Of a stretch of 64,000 nucleotides of DNA, positions 29,691 to 39,822 are shown piece by piece (positions within the stretch are counted from its first letter, which is position 1; every line of letters begins with the position of its first letter). The DNA is from Advenella sp. S44 (GTDB lineage: Bacteria; Pseudomonadota; Gammaproteobacteria; Burkholderiales; Burkholderiaceae_B): NCBI RefSeq assembly GCF_002810445.1, contig NZ_NEXS01000009.1:186001-250000 (forward strand). The letters run 5' to 3'. The position numbers and the translations under genes were made by a program. Below the pieces are notes generated by a model, which was not told the origin of the DNA, ran no database searches, and worked only from the letters and a program-made list of their open reading frames with translations.

Positions 29691-30938
29691 TCACAGCCAG
29701 CCGGTCTTGCGAAACTGGCGGAACAGCAAACCGCAAATCAGGAACATCAATAGCATGACCAGCGGATAGCCATAGGCCCAGTTGATTTCCGGCATATTGG
29801 TAAAGTTCATGCCATAGATGCCGGCGATCGCAGTGGGTACGGCCAATATTGCCGCCCAGGATGCCAGCTTCTTGGTAATGTCGGTCTGATGCGCCTGAGC
29901 AATCATCTGACTGGCTTCAAAGGCAAAAGCCAGCGACTCGCGCAAGGCGTTTATCTGATCATCAATCCGGGCCACCCGGTCAGCAACAATCCGATAATAG
30001 CCCTGGGAATCCGGTTCGACAAACGCCAGGTTGACCACCGACATACGACTACAGATTTCAATCACCGGCGCAATTGACGTATGCACGCGCAACAAGTCGC
30101 GCCGCAGCCGGTACAGCTTGCGTACATCCGAGTCACGAAAACCGTGAAGGATCATTTTTTGCTCAAGCTGCTCGACATCCTGCTCGAAGCCGCTAGTCAG
30201 CGCCAGGTAACTATCTGCCAGACCGTCGAGTATTTCCGCGACAACAAAGTCGCTGCCCCGGGCTATCAGGTCGGGCGAGTCCTCCAGGCGATTGCGCAAA
30301 GGCGTATTGCTCATTGCCTCGCCCCGCCTGACCGTAAGAATGAAGCTTTGTCCGAAAATCATCTGCATTTCGCCATAAACAATCTTCTTGTTCTGGCGGG
30401 AGATGGTAACCGCGACAATCAGAATATAGTTGCCATAGTCGATCACTTTTGGACGGAAATGACGCTTGACGATTTCCTTGGTTGCCAACTTGCTGAACGA
30501 CAGATTCTTGCACGTCATGCGCAGCTCATCGTCAGACGGATCCTTCAGGCCCGTCCACAATAAATGATCGGGATCGCGCTTGTAGCCGGCAATGTCTTCC
30601 GGCGCAATAATGGCGTGCCGATGACCTCGGACATATTCGACCGAAGCCACCACGCCGGACCCACTATCATGATTGACTGCCTTGGCCACTCCCGGAATCG
30701 CCTTTTTTTGAGCCACGCCGTGTGCATCAGGGCCTGCGGCACGTAAGCCTGCAACGCCAGTTGCGTGCTCGTGCCCCTTGTGTGCAGAACCGCCAGCTCG
30801 TTGTTCGCCCGCCTTGGCTGTGGGGCCGCCCGTGGGTGCGACAACGGCATCCGGGCCTGTCGACTGGCCCCCCGAATCAGCGGTTTGCGCGTTTTCATTC
30901 CGCTGTTTACTGGCATCGGCGTTTTTTTCGTCTTTCAT
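29691..30938 (-). CDS. CorA family divalent-cation transporter
   Basis: 415 aa from the ATG at 30938, which has GGAG eight bases upstream; a TTG at 30962 is less likely. The C-terminus has the two CorA membrane helices with the pore motif GIYGMNFTNMPE near residue 378. The first 120 or so residues are unusual: polar, Ala/Gly/Lys-rich low-complexity sequence before the CorA cytoplasmic domain starts. It may move Mg, Co, Ni or Zn; the ion cannot be told from sequence. Confidence 0.9.
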   Translation of the reverse strand: MKDEKNADASKQRNENAQTADSGGQSTGPDAVVAPTGGPTAKAGEQRAGGSAHKGHEHATGVAGLRAAGPDAHGVAQKKAIPGVAKAVNHDSGSGVVASVEYVRGHRHAIIAPEDIAGYKRDPDHLLWTGLKDPSDDELRMTCKNLSFSKLATKEIVKRHFRPKVIDYGNYILIVAVTISRQNKKIVYGEMQMIFGQSFILTVRRGEAMSNTPLRNRLEDSPDLIARGSDFVVAEILDGLADSYLALTSGFEQDVEQLEQKMILHGFRDSDVRKLYRLRRDLLRVHTSIAPVIEICSRMSVVNLAFVEPDSQGYYRIVADRVARIDDQINALRESLAFAFEASQMIAQAHQTDITKKLASWAAILAVPTAIAGIYGMNFTNMPEINWAYGYPLVMLLMFLICGLLFRQFRKTGWL

Positions 30939-31010
30939 ATCGGGCTCTCCTGCTGATGGCAATCATACCATTCCGTACCTTACCCGCATCTGTCGAAAAA
31001 GCAAGCGGGC

Positions 31011-32177
31011 TCAGGGGCAGAATCCGGTATAGTCTGACAGTCCGCGGGTGATAATCATGCGCTGCACTTCGCTGGTGCCCTCGTAAATCTGGGTAATACG
31101 GGCATCGCGATAAAACCGCTGCACCGGATAGTCCTCAAGATAACCATAACCACCGTGAATCTGGATGGCTTGCGAGCAGACTTTCTCGGCCATTTCTGAA
31201 GCAAACAGCTTGGCCTGGGACGCCTCGGACAAACACGGAATGGCTTTGTCCTTCAATGACGCCGCATGCAGCACCATCAGCCGCGCTGCATTGACCTGGG
31301 TGTGCATGTCGGCCAGCATATTGGCGATGCTTTGGTGTTTGATCAGCGGCTCATTGAACTGGATCCGGTCTTTGGCGTAGGCAATGGCAGCCTCAAGCGC
31401 CGCACGCGCAATACCCACCGCCTGCGCTCCAATTCCGATGCGGCCGTTTTCCAGATTCGACAGCGCGATCGACAAACCCCGGCCGCGTTCTCCGAGCAGA
31501 TTATCCTGATCTATCATGCAGTTTTCAAGAGTAATGGCGCAGGTGTCGGACCCGCGAATGCCCAGTTTGTTTTCGACCCGGTTCACTATAAACCCCGGGG
31601 TGTCTGTGGGCACCAGAAATGCGGAAATCCCCCGTTTGCCCTGGTCCGGATCGGTCACGGCAAAAACAATGGCCAGCTTCGCACGCTTGCCATTTGTCAC
31701 GAACTGTTTGGCGCCGTTGAGCACCCACTTGCCATCCTGCAACTGGGCGCGGGTTTTCAAGTTATGCGCTTCGGACCCCGCCTGCGGCTCAGTCAGGCAG
31801 AAGCACGAGATGGCGCGGCCGCTGGCCAGCTCGGGCAGCCACTGCTTTTTCTGGGCGTCATTGCCGCAATTGAGCAAGGTTCCGCAACCGACAGAACAGT
31901 GAACCGACACCAGCGTGCCAGTTGCCGCATCGGCAGCGGATATTTCTTCCAGCGCCAGTGCGTACGACACGTAATCGGTTTTTGACCCGCCCCACTCCTC
32001 GGGCACGACCATACCCAGCAGGCCAAGCTCTCCCATGCGGCGCAATACATCGTCGTCAATCCAGCCGGCAGCCTCCCAGGCGGCAGCGTGCGGCGCGATT
32101 TCCTGTTCCGAAAAATCGCGCGCCATATCCCGGATCATGCGTTGCTCTTCGCTGAGCGCCGTATCAAATGTACTCAT
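31011..32177 (-). CDS. Acyl-CoA dehydrogenase
   Basis: A 388 aa flavoprotein oxidising acyl-CoA to enoyl-CoA. It shows [19 protein letters not shown] for substrate/FAD contact, and the catalytic glutamate in [15 protein letters not shown] near the C-terminus. Its coupling to mmsB (stop and start overlap as ATGA) suggests a branched-chain (isobutyryl-CoA-like, valine pathway) substrate, as in mms clusters. That specificity is inferred from context. Confidence 0.92.
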   Translation of the reverse strand: MSTFDTALSEEQRMIRDMARDFSEQEIAPHAAAWEAAGWIDDDVLRRMGELGLLGMVVPEEWGGSKTDYVSYALALEEISAADAATGTLVSVHCSVGCGTLLNCGNDAQKKQWLPELASGRAISCFCLTEPQAGSEAHNLKTRAQLQDGKWVLNGAKQFVTNGKRAKLAIVFAVTDPDQGKRGISAFLVPTDTPGFIVNRVENKLGIRGSDTCAITLENCMIDQDNLLGERGRGLSIALSNLENGRIGIGAQAVGIARAALEAAIAYAKDRIQFNEPLIKHQSIANMLADMHTQVNAARLMVLHAASLKDKAIPCLSEASQAKLFASEMAEKVCSQAIQIHGGYGYLEDYPVQRFYRDARITQIYEGTSEVQRMIITRGLSDYTGFCP

Positions 32178-33067
32178 TTGTCAACCTTTCCCATGGATTG
32201 AATGATGGCCGAAAAATCCAGATGGCCATTGCCCTGCCCGCTGAAAGTCTGATACAGCTGCTGCGCCGTCGCGCCCATGACCACCGGCACTTTGGCCGCG
32301 CGGGCCGCTTCGGTAGCCAGCCCCAGGTCCTTGAGCATGAGATCTGTCCCGAAGCCGCCGGCATAGCCTTTGGACGACGGCGCCGTTTCCACCACGTCGG
32401 GCCACGGGTTGTAGACCTCGGTACTCCAGCAACGGCCGGATGAGGTATTTATGATGCCGGCCAATACCTTGGGATCCATGCCCAGTGACACCCCCAGGCT
32501 CATGGCCTCGGCAGCGCCAATCATGGAAATGCCCAGCAGCATATTGTTGGCAACCTTGGCTACCTGCCCGTTGCCGGCGCCGCCGCAATAGACGATATTC
32601 TTGCCCATCTGTTCCAATATGGGCAGCGCCTTGTCAAAGGCAGCCTGCTCGCCACCAACCATGAAAGTGAGCGTACCGGCCCTGGCGCCCACTGTCCCGC
32701 CAGAGACCGGCGCATCCAGCATGACGTTGCCTTGCCGTAGCGCTGCCGCAGCCACCTCGCGCGAGGTCTGCGGATCGATGGTAGAAGAATCGATCAGCAG
32801 CACACTCGGATCGACTGCCGCCAACACTCCGTCGTCGTCCAGGTACACCTTGCGCACATGCACAGAGGCAGGCAACATCGTGATAAGCACGTCGGGGCGG
32901 GCCGCGGCCACCTCACTGGGCGATGCGGCCGCGGCAGCGCCGGCCTGGACCAGTTCGGCCACCGCCGACGCCACCAGGTCAAACACGTGCAGCTGATGTC
33001 CCGCCTTGAGCAGATTCAGCGCCATGGGCGCGCCCATATTGCCCAGTCCGATAAAACCAATATTCAT
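32174..33067 (-). CDS. mmsB: 3-hydroxyisobutyrate dehydrogenase
   Basis: A 297 aa member of the beta-hydroxyacid dehydrogenase family, oxidising 3-hydroxyisobutyrate with NAD in valine breakdown. The NAD motif [20 protein letters not shown] is at the N-terminus. The substrate motif [22 protein letters not shown] and the catalytic lysine in [14 protein letters not shown] are intact. It overlaps the acyl-CoA dehydrogenase by four bases. Related enzymes (tartronate semialdehyde reductase) look similar, so the symbol leans on the neighbour. Confidence 0.85.
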   Translation of the reverse strand: MNIGFIGLGNMGAPMALNLLKAGHQLHVFDLVASAVAELVQAGAAAAASPSEVAAARPDVLITMLPASVHVRKVYLDDDGVLAAVDPSVLLIDSSTIDPQTSREVAAAALRQGNVMLDAPVSGGTVGARAGTLTFMVGGEQAAFDKALPILEQMGKNIVYCGGAGNGQVAKVANNMLLGISMIGAAEAMSLGVSLGMDPKVLAGIINTSSGRCWSTEVYNPWPDVVETAPSSKGYAGGFGTDLMLKDLGLATEAARAAKVPVVMGATAQQLYQTFSGQGNGHLDFSAIIQSMGKVDK

Positions 33068-33263
33068 TACTGTCTCCGTTATTTTTTTCCAGCCCGACCA
33101 AGGATTGGCCAGTGCCTACCTGTAGCACGGACAGGATTGCAGGCCCGCGCACCACGCCAGGCATGGGGTACAGACGAGTTCTGGCCGATGGTAAATCCAT
33201 TATACGAAACTGTTGATACCGCAAGATACTGCGAAATGGACATGCAGAATGTCATTTACAAGA

Positions 33264-33489
33264 CGTTCTGCAACAGCGATAAAGCCTAATCGTTCTGCGG
33301 CAGGGATCAAGCCTAACGTGCGATGCCAGGAATAACGCACAAACATTCTGTGACAAGGATCCCGCATGATCTGCCACACGGATCACGCGTAATCGCTCTG
33401 CAAATGGGACGACGCGTAAACATACTGCGGCTTGAACCACGCGTCATCGTTTTGCTACTGGGACCAGGCGTGATCGTACTGCTGGATTG
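33264..33489. repeat. Degenerate 27-nt tandem repeats (array B)
   Basis: Eight full units and one partial unit start at 33264, 33291, 33318, 33344, 33371, 33394, 33421, 33448 and 33475. Six are exactly 27 bases. On the minus strand each reads roughly ATTACGCGTGATCCC then TGTTGCAGAACG. The array nearly fills the 33068-33513 gap, which has no gene. Minus-strand translation shows no conserved peptide. Confidence 0.85.
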
Positions 33490-33513
33490 ACAGAGCCGAT
33501 TTAGATAAACGGT

Positions 33514-34458
33514 TTAAACAACACGTGATATTACCTGACCTGTTTCGAAGAAACGATCAAGGTTGTCTATGACACGCTGGCTCATTTTCAAGCGGGTTTC
33601 CACGGTGGCGCTGGCCGCATGCGGCATCAAAGTGACGCGCTCGTGCTCGCGCAGTGCGAGCGGCACATCGGGCTCATGCTCGAACACATCCAGCGCGGCA
33701 CAGCCCAGTTGGTCTTGCTGCAAGAGCTCTACCAGTGCGGTCTCGTCAATGACCGTACCGCGCGATACGTTGATGACGGTGCCGTTGCGACCTAGCGCCT
33801 GCAAGACTTCCCGATTGATCAGATGATGCGTGGAGGGCCCGCCCACGCAGGTCAGGACAAGATAATCGGCCCATTCGGCCAGTGCAGTCAGGCTGGCTTC
33901 ATAGCCATACGAGACACCATCGCGCGCCTTGCGATTGTGATAGCGAATCTCACAGTCGAATCCGGCCAGACGGCGTGCCACTTCGAGCCCGATACCGCCC
34001 AGACCGACGATGCCCACGTTTTTTCCAGATACACTTTTTGCCAGCGGAAACTGTCCTTCTACCGGCCAGCGCCCTTCCCGCACATAACGGTCACCGCGAA
34101 CAAGTTGGCGCGCGCTGCCCAGCAACAGGCAAACCGCCAGGTCTGCTACACATGCGTTCAGGACATCGGGCGTATTACCCAGTTGAATGCCGCGTTTTTT
34201 AAGCTCACCGGCATCAATCGTGTCGTACCCGACACCGAAGCTGCTGACCACGCCCAGATCAGGCAGGCTGTCGAGCCACTCATTCTTCAGTCCATGTCCG
34301 GCAGTTGTCACCAGGCCCCGCACGCCTTTGCCGTGTTCGGCCAGAAACGCCTGCGGGTCTTTTTGTTCCCACAAGGCCAGCACCTCGTAATTGTCCTGCA
34401 GATGGGAATTGACCCGTTGCGTTCCACTGGCGACCTGAACGATTTTTGTTTTTGCCAT
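33514..34458 (-). CDS. D-2-hydroxyacid dehydrogenase (glyoxylate/hydroxypyruvate reductase-like)
   Basis: 314 aa from the ATG at 34458, which has a strong GAGGAGG ribosome site; the frame continues 61 codons upstream but without such a site. The NAD motif GIVGLGGIGLEVARR is near residue 150. The family Arg (NVSRGTVIDETALV) and the catalytic His in LMPHAAS are present. It reduces a 2-keto acid such as glyoxylate or hydroxypyruvate; the exact substrate is uncertain. It is divergent from lysC. Confidence 0.88.
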   Translation of the reverse strand: MAKTKIVQVASGTQRVNSHLQDNYEVLALWEQKDPQAFLAEHGKGVRGLVTTAGHGLKNEWLDSLPDLGVVSSFGVGYDTIDAGELKKRGIQLGNTPDVLNACVADLAVCLLLGSARQLVRGDRYVREGRWPVEGQFPLAKSVSGKNVGIVGLGGIGLEVARRLAGFDCEIRYHNRKARDGVSYGYEASLTALAEWADYLVLTCVGGPSTHHLINREVLQALGRNGTVINVSRGTVIDETALVELLQQDQLGCAALDVFEHEPDVPLALREHERVTLMPHAASATVETRLKMSQRVIDNLDRFFETGQVISRVV

Positions 34459-34696
34459 CGTATCCTCCTCAATAAAAACGTAATATGCCTTGGCTGAAAA
34501 GAGAATACCACGCCTGTGATAACCTGACATGAATTGGCCAGGCACAACCTGCCTGCAGTAAACAACCATGGAAGACGGCCTGTCAGCCAAGACTATCCAA
34601 TGGGCGCGCCGGGTGGGCATTTTGCAGAATAAATAGTTCACTCGTTGTAGAATAATGAGTTACTCCCGATCTCGGGCAACTTTTATTGCAAATTCG

Positions 34697-35959
34697 ATGT
34701 CTCTTATAGTCCACAAATACGGCGGAACCTCCATGGGCTCCGTTGAACGAATCAAGAATGTTGCGAAGCGCGTGGCCAAGTGGCATAACGCCGGCCACCA
34801 GGTCGTCGTCGTGCCTTCTGCCATGTCCGGTGAAACCAACCGCCTGCTGGGTCTGGCCAAGGAAATTTCCGAACTGTCCGACGGTCGTGAACTTGACATG
34901 CTCGCCTCCACAGGCGAACAGGCAAGCAGCTCGCTTCTCGCGCTGGCCCTTCAAGCCGAAGGCATCAAAGCCCGCAGCTTCACCGGCTGGCAAGTGCCTG
35001 TAAACACCGACTCGTCCTATACCAAGGCGCGCATCAAGTCCATAGAGGACAAACGCGTCAAGGCCGAGCTGGACAGTGGCCGGGTTGTCATTGTCACCGG
35101 TTTTCAGGGCGTTGACCCCGACGGCCATATCACAACGCTGGGTCGTGGCGGCTCCGATACCTCCGCCGTTGCCATTGCCGCTGCAATCGGCGCCGATGAG
35201 TGCCTGATCTATACCGATGTCGACGGCGTCTACACCACCGACCCGCGGGTTGTGCCCGAAGCCCGGCGCCTGTCTGTCGTCTCGTTTGAAGAAATGCTGG
35301 AAATGGCATCGCTGGGTTCCAAAATCCTGCAGATCCGTTCCGTCGAGTTCGCCGGCAAATATAAAGTGCCGTTACGCGTCCTGTCATCACTCACCGACCC
35401 TGCGATTCCCTTGCAGGAAGAGAAAAATTCAGGAACATTAATTACCTTTGAGGAAGATTCAAAAATGGAATCCGCTGTCATTTCCGGTATCGCGTTCAGC
35501 CGCGACGAAGCCAAACTGACGTTGCTGGGTGTACCTGACAAGCCCGGCGTTGCCTATGCCATTCTAGGCCCCGTTGCCAAAGCCAATATCGACGTCGACA
35601 TGATCATCCAGAATCAGTCTGTTGATGGCACCACCGACTTTTCCTTTACGGTGAACCGCAGCGAATTCAAACGGGCTACGGAACTGCTGACCGACACCAT
35701 TCTACCTGCAGTGGGCGCCCGTGAAGTGCTAACCGACGACAAGGTTTGCAAAGTCTCTATCGTGGGTATCGGCATGCGCTCACACGCCGGTGTGGCCAGC
35801 CAGATGTTCAGCACGCTGGCCAAGGAAGGCGTCAATATCCAGATGATCAGCACCAGCGAAATCAAGACCTCGGTCCTGATTGACGACAAATACATGGAAC
35901 TGGCCGTCCGCGCCCTGCACAAAGCGTTTGGCCTGGACCAGGAAGCCGAACAGGCTTGA
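34697..35959 (+). CDS. lysC: Aspartate kinase
   Basis: A 420 aa enzyme phosphorylating aspartate, the first step to lysine, threonine and methionine. The start at 34697 gives the family opening MSLIVHKYGGTSMGS; a frame to 34655 adds residues without family character. The kinase domain spans about 1-245 (GRGGSDTSAVAIAAA visible), followed by two ACT regulatory domains. An in-frame ATG at 35465 (codon 257), preceded by GAGGAAG eight bases away, could start a separate regulatory beta subunit as in Corynebacterium and Bacillus. Confidence 0.95.
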   Translation: MSLIVHKYGGTSMGSVERIKNVAKRVAKWHNAGHQVVVVPSAMSGETNRLLGLAKEISELSDGRELDMLASTGEQASSSLLALALQAEGIKARSFTGWQVPVNTDSSYTKARIKSIEDKRVKAELDSGRVVIVTGFQGVDPDGHITTLGRGGSDTSAVAIAAAIGADECLIYTDVDGVYTTDPRVVPEARRLSVVSFEEMLEMASLGSKILQIRSVEFAGKYKVPLRVLSSLTDPAIPLQEEKNSGTLITFEEDSKMESAVISGIAFSRDEAKLTLLGVPDKPGVAYAILGPVAKANIDVDMIIQNQSVDGTTDFSFTVNRSEFKRATELLTDTILPAVGAREVLTDDKVCKVSIVGIGMRSHAGVASQMFSTLAKEGVNIQMISTSEIKTSVLIDDKYMELAVRALHKAFGLDQEAEQA

Positions 35960-36117
35960 TCGCGGTTCAATCGCCGGGAGTCACACTGGTGGGGCAGCAA
36001 GCGAGCCAGGCAATAGCGCTGTTGCCACACCCACACGCGTTTTCCAGCTGTTGTCAGCAATTTGAACAAATTTTGTGGCGGCTACGACAAAAATCGTGTT
36101 AGAATCTCGGATTGTTC

Positions 36118-36211
36118 GGAGACGTGGCCGAGAGGCTGAAGGCACTTCCCTGCTAAGGAAGCATGTGGGCTAAAACCTGCATCGAGGGTTCGAATCCCTC
36201 CGTCTCCGCCA
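36118..36211 (+). tRNA. serX: tRNA-Ser (GCU anticodon)
   Basis: The acceptor stem GGAGACG pairs with CGTCTCC. The anticodon arm CTTCC-CTGCTAA-GGAAG holds GCT at 36152-36154. A long variable arm marks a class II tRNA, and GGTTCGAATCC is the T arm. CCA is encoded (36209-36211). It reads AGC/AGU codons. A -10-like TAGAAT lies at 36100-36105. The symbol is only a label. Confidence 0.97.
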
Positions 36212-36228
36212 CAATGCTAATAGTTAAG

Positions 36229-36256
36229 GCCCTGATAATTCAGGGCTTTTTCTTTT
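36229..36256 (+). terminator. Terminator of tRNA-Ser
   Basis: GCCCTG and CAGGGC flank ATAATT and are followed by a T-rich tract. Confidence 0.8.
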
Positions 36257-36323
36257 ACTGGACCGGATACAGTGATCTGTGATCCTAAAATACTGCTAGC
36301 CGCAGTACCGAACACTGCCGCCT

Positions 36324-37634
36324 TTACTGCGCAGCCAGAACCTGCCCCATCGTTTGATACGCTGCCTGTAACTGCCCCGGGCTGGTGACATAGGGTGGCA
36401 ACACATACACCGTTTGCCCAATGGGACGAAGCAACAGGCCTTTTTCCAGAAAGCGCTGGTGCAACGGCCCTGCCGAATGCGGGTACGACGACGGCAAATC
36501 AAAGGCGGCGATGGTTCCGGTAATCCGGGGGCGCAATATTGCCGGCACGGTCTGTTGCAGCAGTTGCAATCCCTCCTCGTGACATTGTGGCAAAACCTGC
36601 AAGGCGCGGGATGTCTCTTCGGTGACCAGCAAGGCCATTGCCGCCACGGCGGCTGCGCATGCTAACGGATTGGCGGTATAGGAATGTCCATGCGAAAATG
36701 CCCGGCCAGCCTGCTCAGACAAAAAAGCCTCGTAGATATGCTCGCCCGTGATGGTCAATGCCAATGGAAGAAAACCGCCGGTAATCCCCTTGGAGACGCA
36801 TAAAAAATCCGGCACGGCGCCTGTCTGCTCGAACGCAAAGCGGGTTCCGGTGCGACCGAACCCGGTCATGACTTCATCGAAAATCACCAGCGTGTCGTGT
36901 GCCCGGGCCAGTGCACATGCCTTGCCAACAAATTGTGGCCGGCACATGCGCATGCCTGCCGCGCCCTGCACCAGCGGCTCCAGAATCAAGGCCGCGACCT
37001 GCCCGGCATGTCGTGTTAATGCGGCTTCCAATGCCGCAAGCGCGGCCTGCTCCCGGGCCTGCACCTCTTGGTCATTCCACCAGGTATCCGGAAACGGTAT
37101 CGCTACCGATTCGAAAAACAGGGAGCGAAACTGATCGTGATAACCGCAATGGGCGCCAACTGACATCGCGCCAAAGGTGTCGCCATGGTAGCCGCCTTCA
37201 AAGCCGATAAACAGCTTACGCTGCTGTCCATGCCTATTTTTCCAGTATTGATGCGCCATTTTCAGTGCGACTTCAACGGCCGTCGAACCATTATCGGAAA
37301 AAAAGAACTTGCCCAGTTGCGCAGGCAGCATCGCATTGAGCGCTTCGCACAGTTGCACGGCAGGCTCATGGGTGCAGCCCGCGAACAGCACATGCTCCAG
37401 TTTGTTCGCCTGCGCGGCAATGCTTTGCGCAATCTGCGGGCAGCCATGCCCGAACAGGTTCACCCACCAGCTTGAAACCAGGTCAAGATAGGCATTATTG
37501 TCCGTATCGTAAAGCCATGGCCCGCGCCCATGCGAAACCGGCAGGCGTGGTGTAGCGGTTTTCTCTTGTGTGAACGGATGCCAGATCAGCGCCTTGTCCC
37601 GTTGCGCCAAGGTACGATTTATTCTTCTATTCAT
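36324..37634 (-). CDS. bioA: Adenosylmethionine-8-amino-7-oxononanoate aminotransferase
   Basis: A 436 aa PLP enzyme converting KAPA to DAPA with S-adenosylmethionine as amino donor. Near the N-terminus HPFTQ is seen; then YLDLVSSWWVNLFGHGCP, IFDEVMTGFGRTGTRFA and the PLP lysine in CVSKGITGGFLPLALT. It is the third gene of bioF-bioD-bioA, with its start overlapping the bioD stop (ATGA). Confidence 0.96.
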   Translation of the reverse strand: MNRRINRTLAQRDKALIWHPFTQEKTATPRLPVSHGRGPWLYDTDNNAYLDLVSSWWVNLFGHGCPQIAQSIAAQANKLEHVLFAGCTHEPAVQLCEALNAMLPAQLGKFFFSDNGSTAVEVALKMAHQYWKNRHGQQRKLFIGFEGGYHGDTFGAMSVGAHCGYHDQFRSLFFESVAIPFPDTWWNDQEVQAREQAALAALEAALTRHAGQVAALILEPLVQGAAGMRMCRPQFVGKACALARAHDTLVIFDEVMTGFGRTGTRFAFEQTGAVPDFLCVSKGITGGFLPLALTITGEHIYEAFLSEQAGRAFSHGHSYTANPLACAAAVAAMALLVTEETSRALQVLPQCHEEGLQLLQQTVPAILRPRITGTIAAFDLPSSYPHSAGPLHQRFLEKGLLLRPIGQTVYVLPPYVTSPGQLQAAYQTMGQVLAAQ

Positions 37635-38251
37635 TCTTGCACTCCCAATGTCCGCTTAAGCGCCGCTGTCGGCGCGATGTTCATCAAATCTGACGCACTG
37701 ACTCCAGCGGATAATGCTGGAATTTGCTGCAACACAGGCACGCGGCCATAGTCGGCGATTGTGCGGGCTGTCATGTCGCATAAAGGGCCGTTCAGGATTA
37801 CGCCCAGCACAGAAAGACGCTGAAGGCGCAATGCCTGCAACGTCAACAAGGTATGGTTAAGCGTTCCCAGCCGCGTAGCGGCAACAACCAGTACAGGCAG
37901 GCCAAGCCTGGCAATCAAATCAATCATCAAGCATTGGGCGCCCAGCGGGACCATGACGCCGCCGGCGCCCTCTACCACCAGCCCTTGCGCAGCAGGCAGA
38001 CGAATGTTGTCCAGCGCGATTTGCCGGCCTTCCTGTTGTGCCGCGTAATGGGGAGATGCCGGCTCGCGCAGCCGGTATGCTTCCGGATAAATATGACAAC
38101 CGGCATAGCGCTTTACCCACTCGCTATCGGTCATTGGTAGCAAGCCGGCCTGCACCGGTTTGAAATAATCGAAGCCAAAATACCGGCACAACCAGGCCGA
38201 GACAAGTGTTTTTCCTACGCCGGTATCTGTACCTGTGACAAAAATACGCAT
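37631..38251 (-). CDS. bioD: Dethiobiotin synthetase
   Basis: 206 aa from the ATG at 38251, which begins with MRIFVTGTDTGVGKT (P-loop) as in the family; the longer frame to 38317 would overlap bioF. It closes the ureido ring of DAPA with CO2 and ATP. FKPVQAG and the VEGAGGVMVPL segment with the family Gly-rich loop are intact. It lies two bases after bioF and overlaps bioA. Confidence 0.95.
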   Translation of the reverse strand: MRIFVTGTDTGVGKTLVSAWLCRYFGFDYFKPVQAGLLPMTDSEWVKRYAGCHIYPEAYRLREPASPHYAAQQEGRQIALDNIRLPAAQGLVVEGAGGVMVPLGAQCLMIDLIARLGLPVLVVAATRLGTLNHTLLTLQALRLQRLSVLGVILNGPLCDMTARTIADYGRVPVLQQIPALSAGVSASDLMNIAPTAALKRTLGVQE

Positions 38252-38253
38252 CC

Positions 38254-39414
38254 TCAACCCCCTGCCGCTGGAAGGGACACGTGTTGGGCAATCGCCCGAG
38301 CCAACTGGTTCACACACTGGCTGTCATGGCGCGCATTGATAGCGATACGCAATCGCGATGTTCCTGTCGGCACCGTCGGTGGCCGGATGGCCGACACCAT
38401 CATGCCCTCGTTTAGCAACGCGTTCTTCAACGCAAGCGTAGCGCATTCGTCTCCAAGACACACGGGCACGATATTGGTCCCATCGCCCATGACGACGACA
38501 CCACAGGCGCGCAATAGCCGGCGCAGCAAATCGGCCAGTGAAAATGCCTGCTGGCGTTGCGCAGCAAGGGACGGAATCATACTCCATGCCTGCGCTGCTG
38601 CCGCCACGCTCACGGGCGACGGCGCAGTTGAATAAATGAAACCGGCTGTTCTGTTCAAAATAAACTGCTGCATGACCGCGTTGCAGGCAATGTATGCGCC
38701 AGCGCCGCCAATCGCCTTGCTAAATGTTCCCATCACAATATGGGACACAAGGGACAAATCGACTGTCGTGGACAAACCATAGCCTTGCGGGCCATACAAA
38801 CCAGTAGCATGCGCTTCATCCAGATACAGAAAGCAGTTGTAGCTGGCAGCAAGATCGACGACCTGGGCAATGGGCAACAAATCCCCTTCCATCCCATGGA
38901 CGGTTTCCGTCACGATAAAAGCGGGCCGCGATGCCACGCAATATTTTTGTAACTGACGGCGCAGATCATCCATGTCATTGCGCTCAAAAAGCACATATTG
39001 CGCCCCCGATAAAAACATCGCGTTATAAAGACTGGAATGATTGAGCCTGTCGAAAAAAACAATGGGCGGGGCCGGCAGCACTCGCCGGCTCAACAGACTG
39101 GCCAGCACAGTCATGTTGGCCTGATATCCTGAACTGAATACGACGGCAGCCTCGGTCTGTTTGCTTTGGGCTATCTGCCTTTCGAAGGATTCAATCAGAC
39201 GATAGTTTCCGGATAGCAGCCGGGAACCGGTTGAACCGACCCCGCATTGCCTGGCGGCCTCTATCGCCGCATTGACGACATCGGGATGCGTAGCCAAACC
39301 AAGATAGTCATTACTGGAAAAATCGAACGAGACAGGCCGGTCTACCGATGGCAGTGCGCGCAGCCGGCTTTTGGCGGCTTGTTCGGCACAATACTGATTG
39401 TAAAAATGATACAT
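38254..39414 (-). CDS. bioF: 8-amino-7-oxononanoate synthase
   Basis: 386 aa from the ATG at 39414 (MYHFYNQYC). It condenses pimeloyl-ACP or pimeloyl-CoA with alanine. Alpha-oxoamine synthase motifs are TETVHGMEGDLLP, DEAHATGLYG and the PLP lysine in GTFSKAIGG. The first gene of bioF-bioD-bioA. bioB, bioC and bioH are not in the window. The gap to the next gene (39415-39822) is AT-rich near bioF; no biotin operator is obvious. A TATAAT (39755-39760) may serve the plus-strand PaiB gene. Confidence 0.95.
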   Translation of the reverse strand: MYHFYNQYCAEQAAKSRLRALPSVDRPVSFDFSSNDYLGLATHPDVVNAAIEAARQCGVGSTGSRLLSGNYRLIESFERQIAQSKQTEAAVVFSSGYQANMTVLASLLSRRVLPAPPIVFFDRLNHSSLYNAMFLSGAQYVLFERNDMDDLRRQLQKYCVASRPAFIVTETVHGMEGDLLPIAQVVDLAASYNCFLYLDEAHATGLYGPQGYGLSTTVDLSLVSHIVMGTFSKAIGGAGAYIACNAVMQQFILNRTAGFIYSTAPSPVSVAAAAQAWSMIPSLAAQRQQAFSLADLLRRLLRACGVVVMGDGTNIVPVCLGDECATLALKNALLNEGMMVSAIRPPTVPTGTSRLRIAINARHDSQCVNQLARAIAQHVSLPAAGG

Positions 39415-39822
39415 GGGGCAATACCTGAATATTTGTCGCAGACATGACATTCCTGGCATCAACCAGGCATATGCGACGTTCAGCTACTATTCTAAAAAGA
39501 AGGCATCGCAAATGAAATTTTAATAAATTGCAAATTAGGACCAAAATAAGAGACGAACAGCGATATTGAGCGAACATAGGGTCTTGCGTGACGGATTCCT
39601 GCGATCGACACTCACTCTCGCGCCATCCACTGCCGCCACCCGCAATCGAAAGCTTGCGCGAGCGCCGTCACCAATTCTGTTGCTTAAAAGTCGGCGTAAA
39701 CCGCTTTTATGCGCGTTGCGCGGGACTGGCATCGCGCCGGCCAATATCACTTCGTATAATAAACATAGCACTGGCGCTTGTCCCCTGACCCAATCCGAAT
39801 CCCCACTTTGAGCTGGACTGTC

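Noticed and set aside
31266-31985. Long plus-strand open frame opposite the acyl-CoA dehydrogenase
   Set aside because: It is a shadow of a clearly conserved gene on the other strand, with no family resemblance of its own. The same applies to many frames opposite sdhA, acnA, acnB and lysC.
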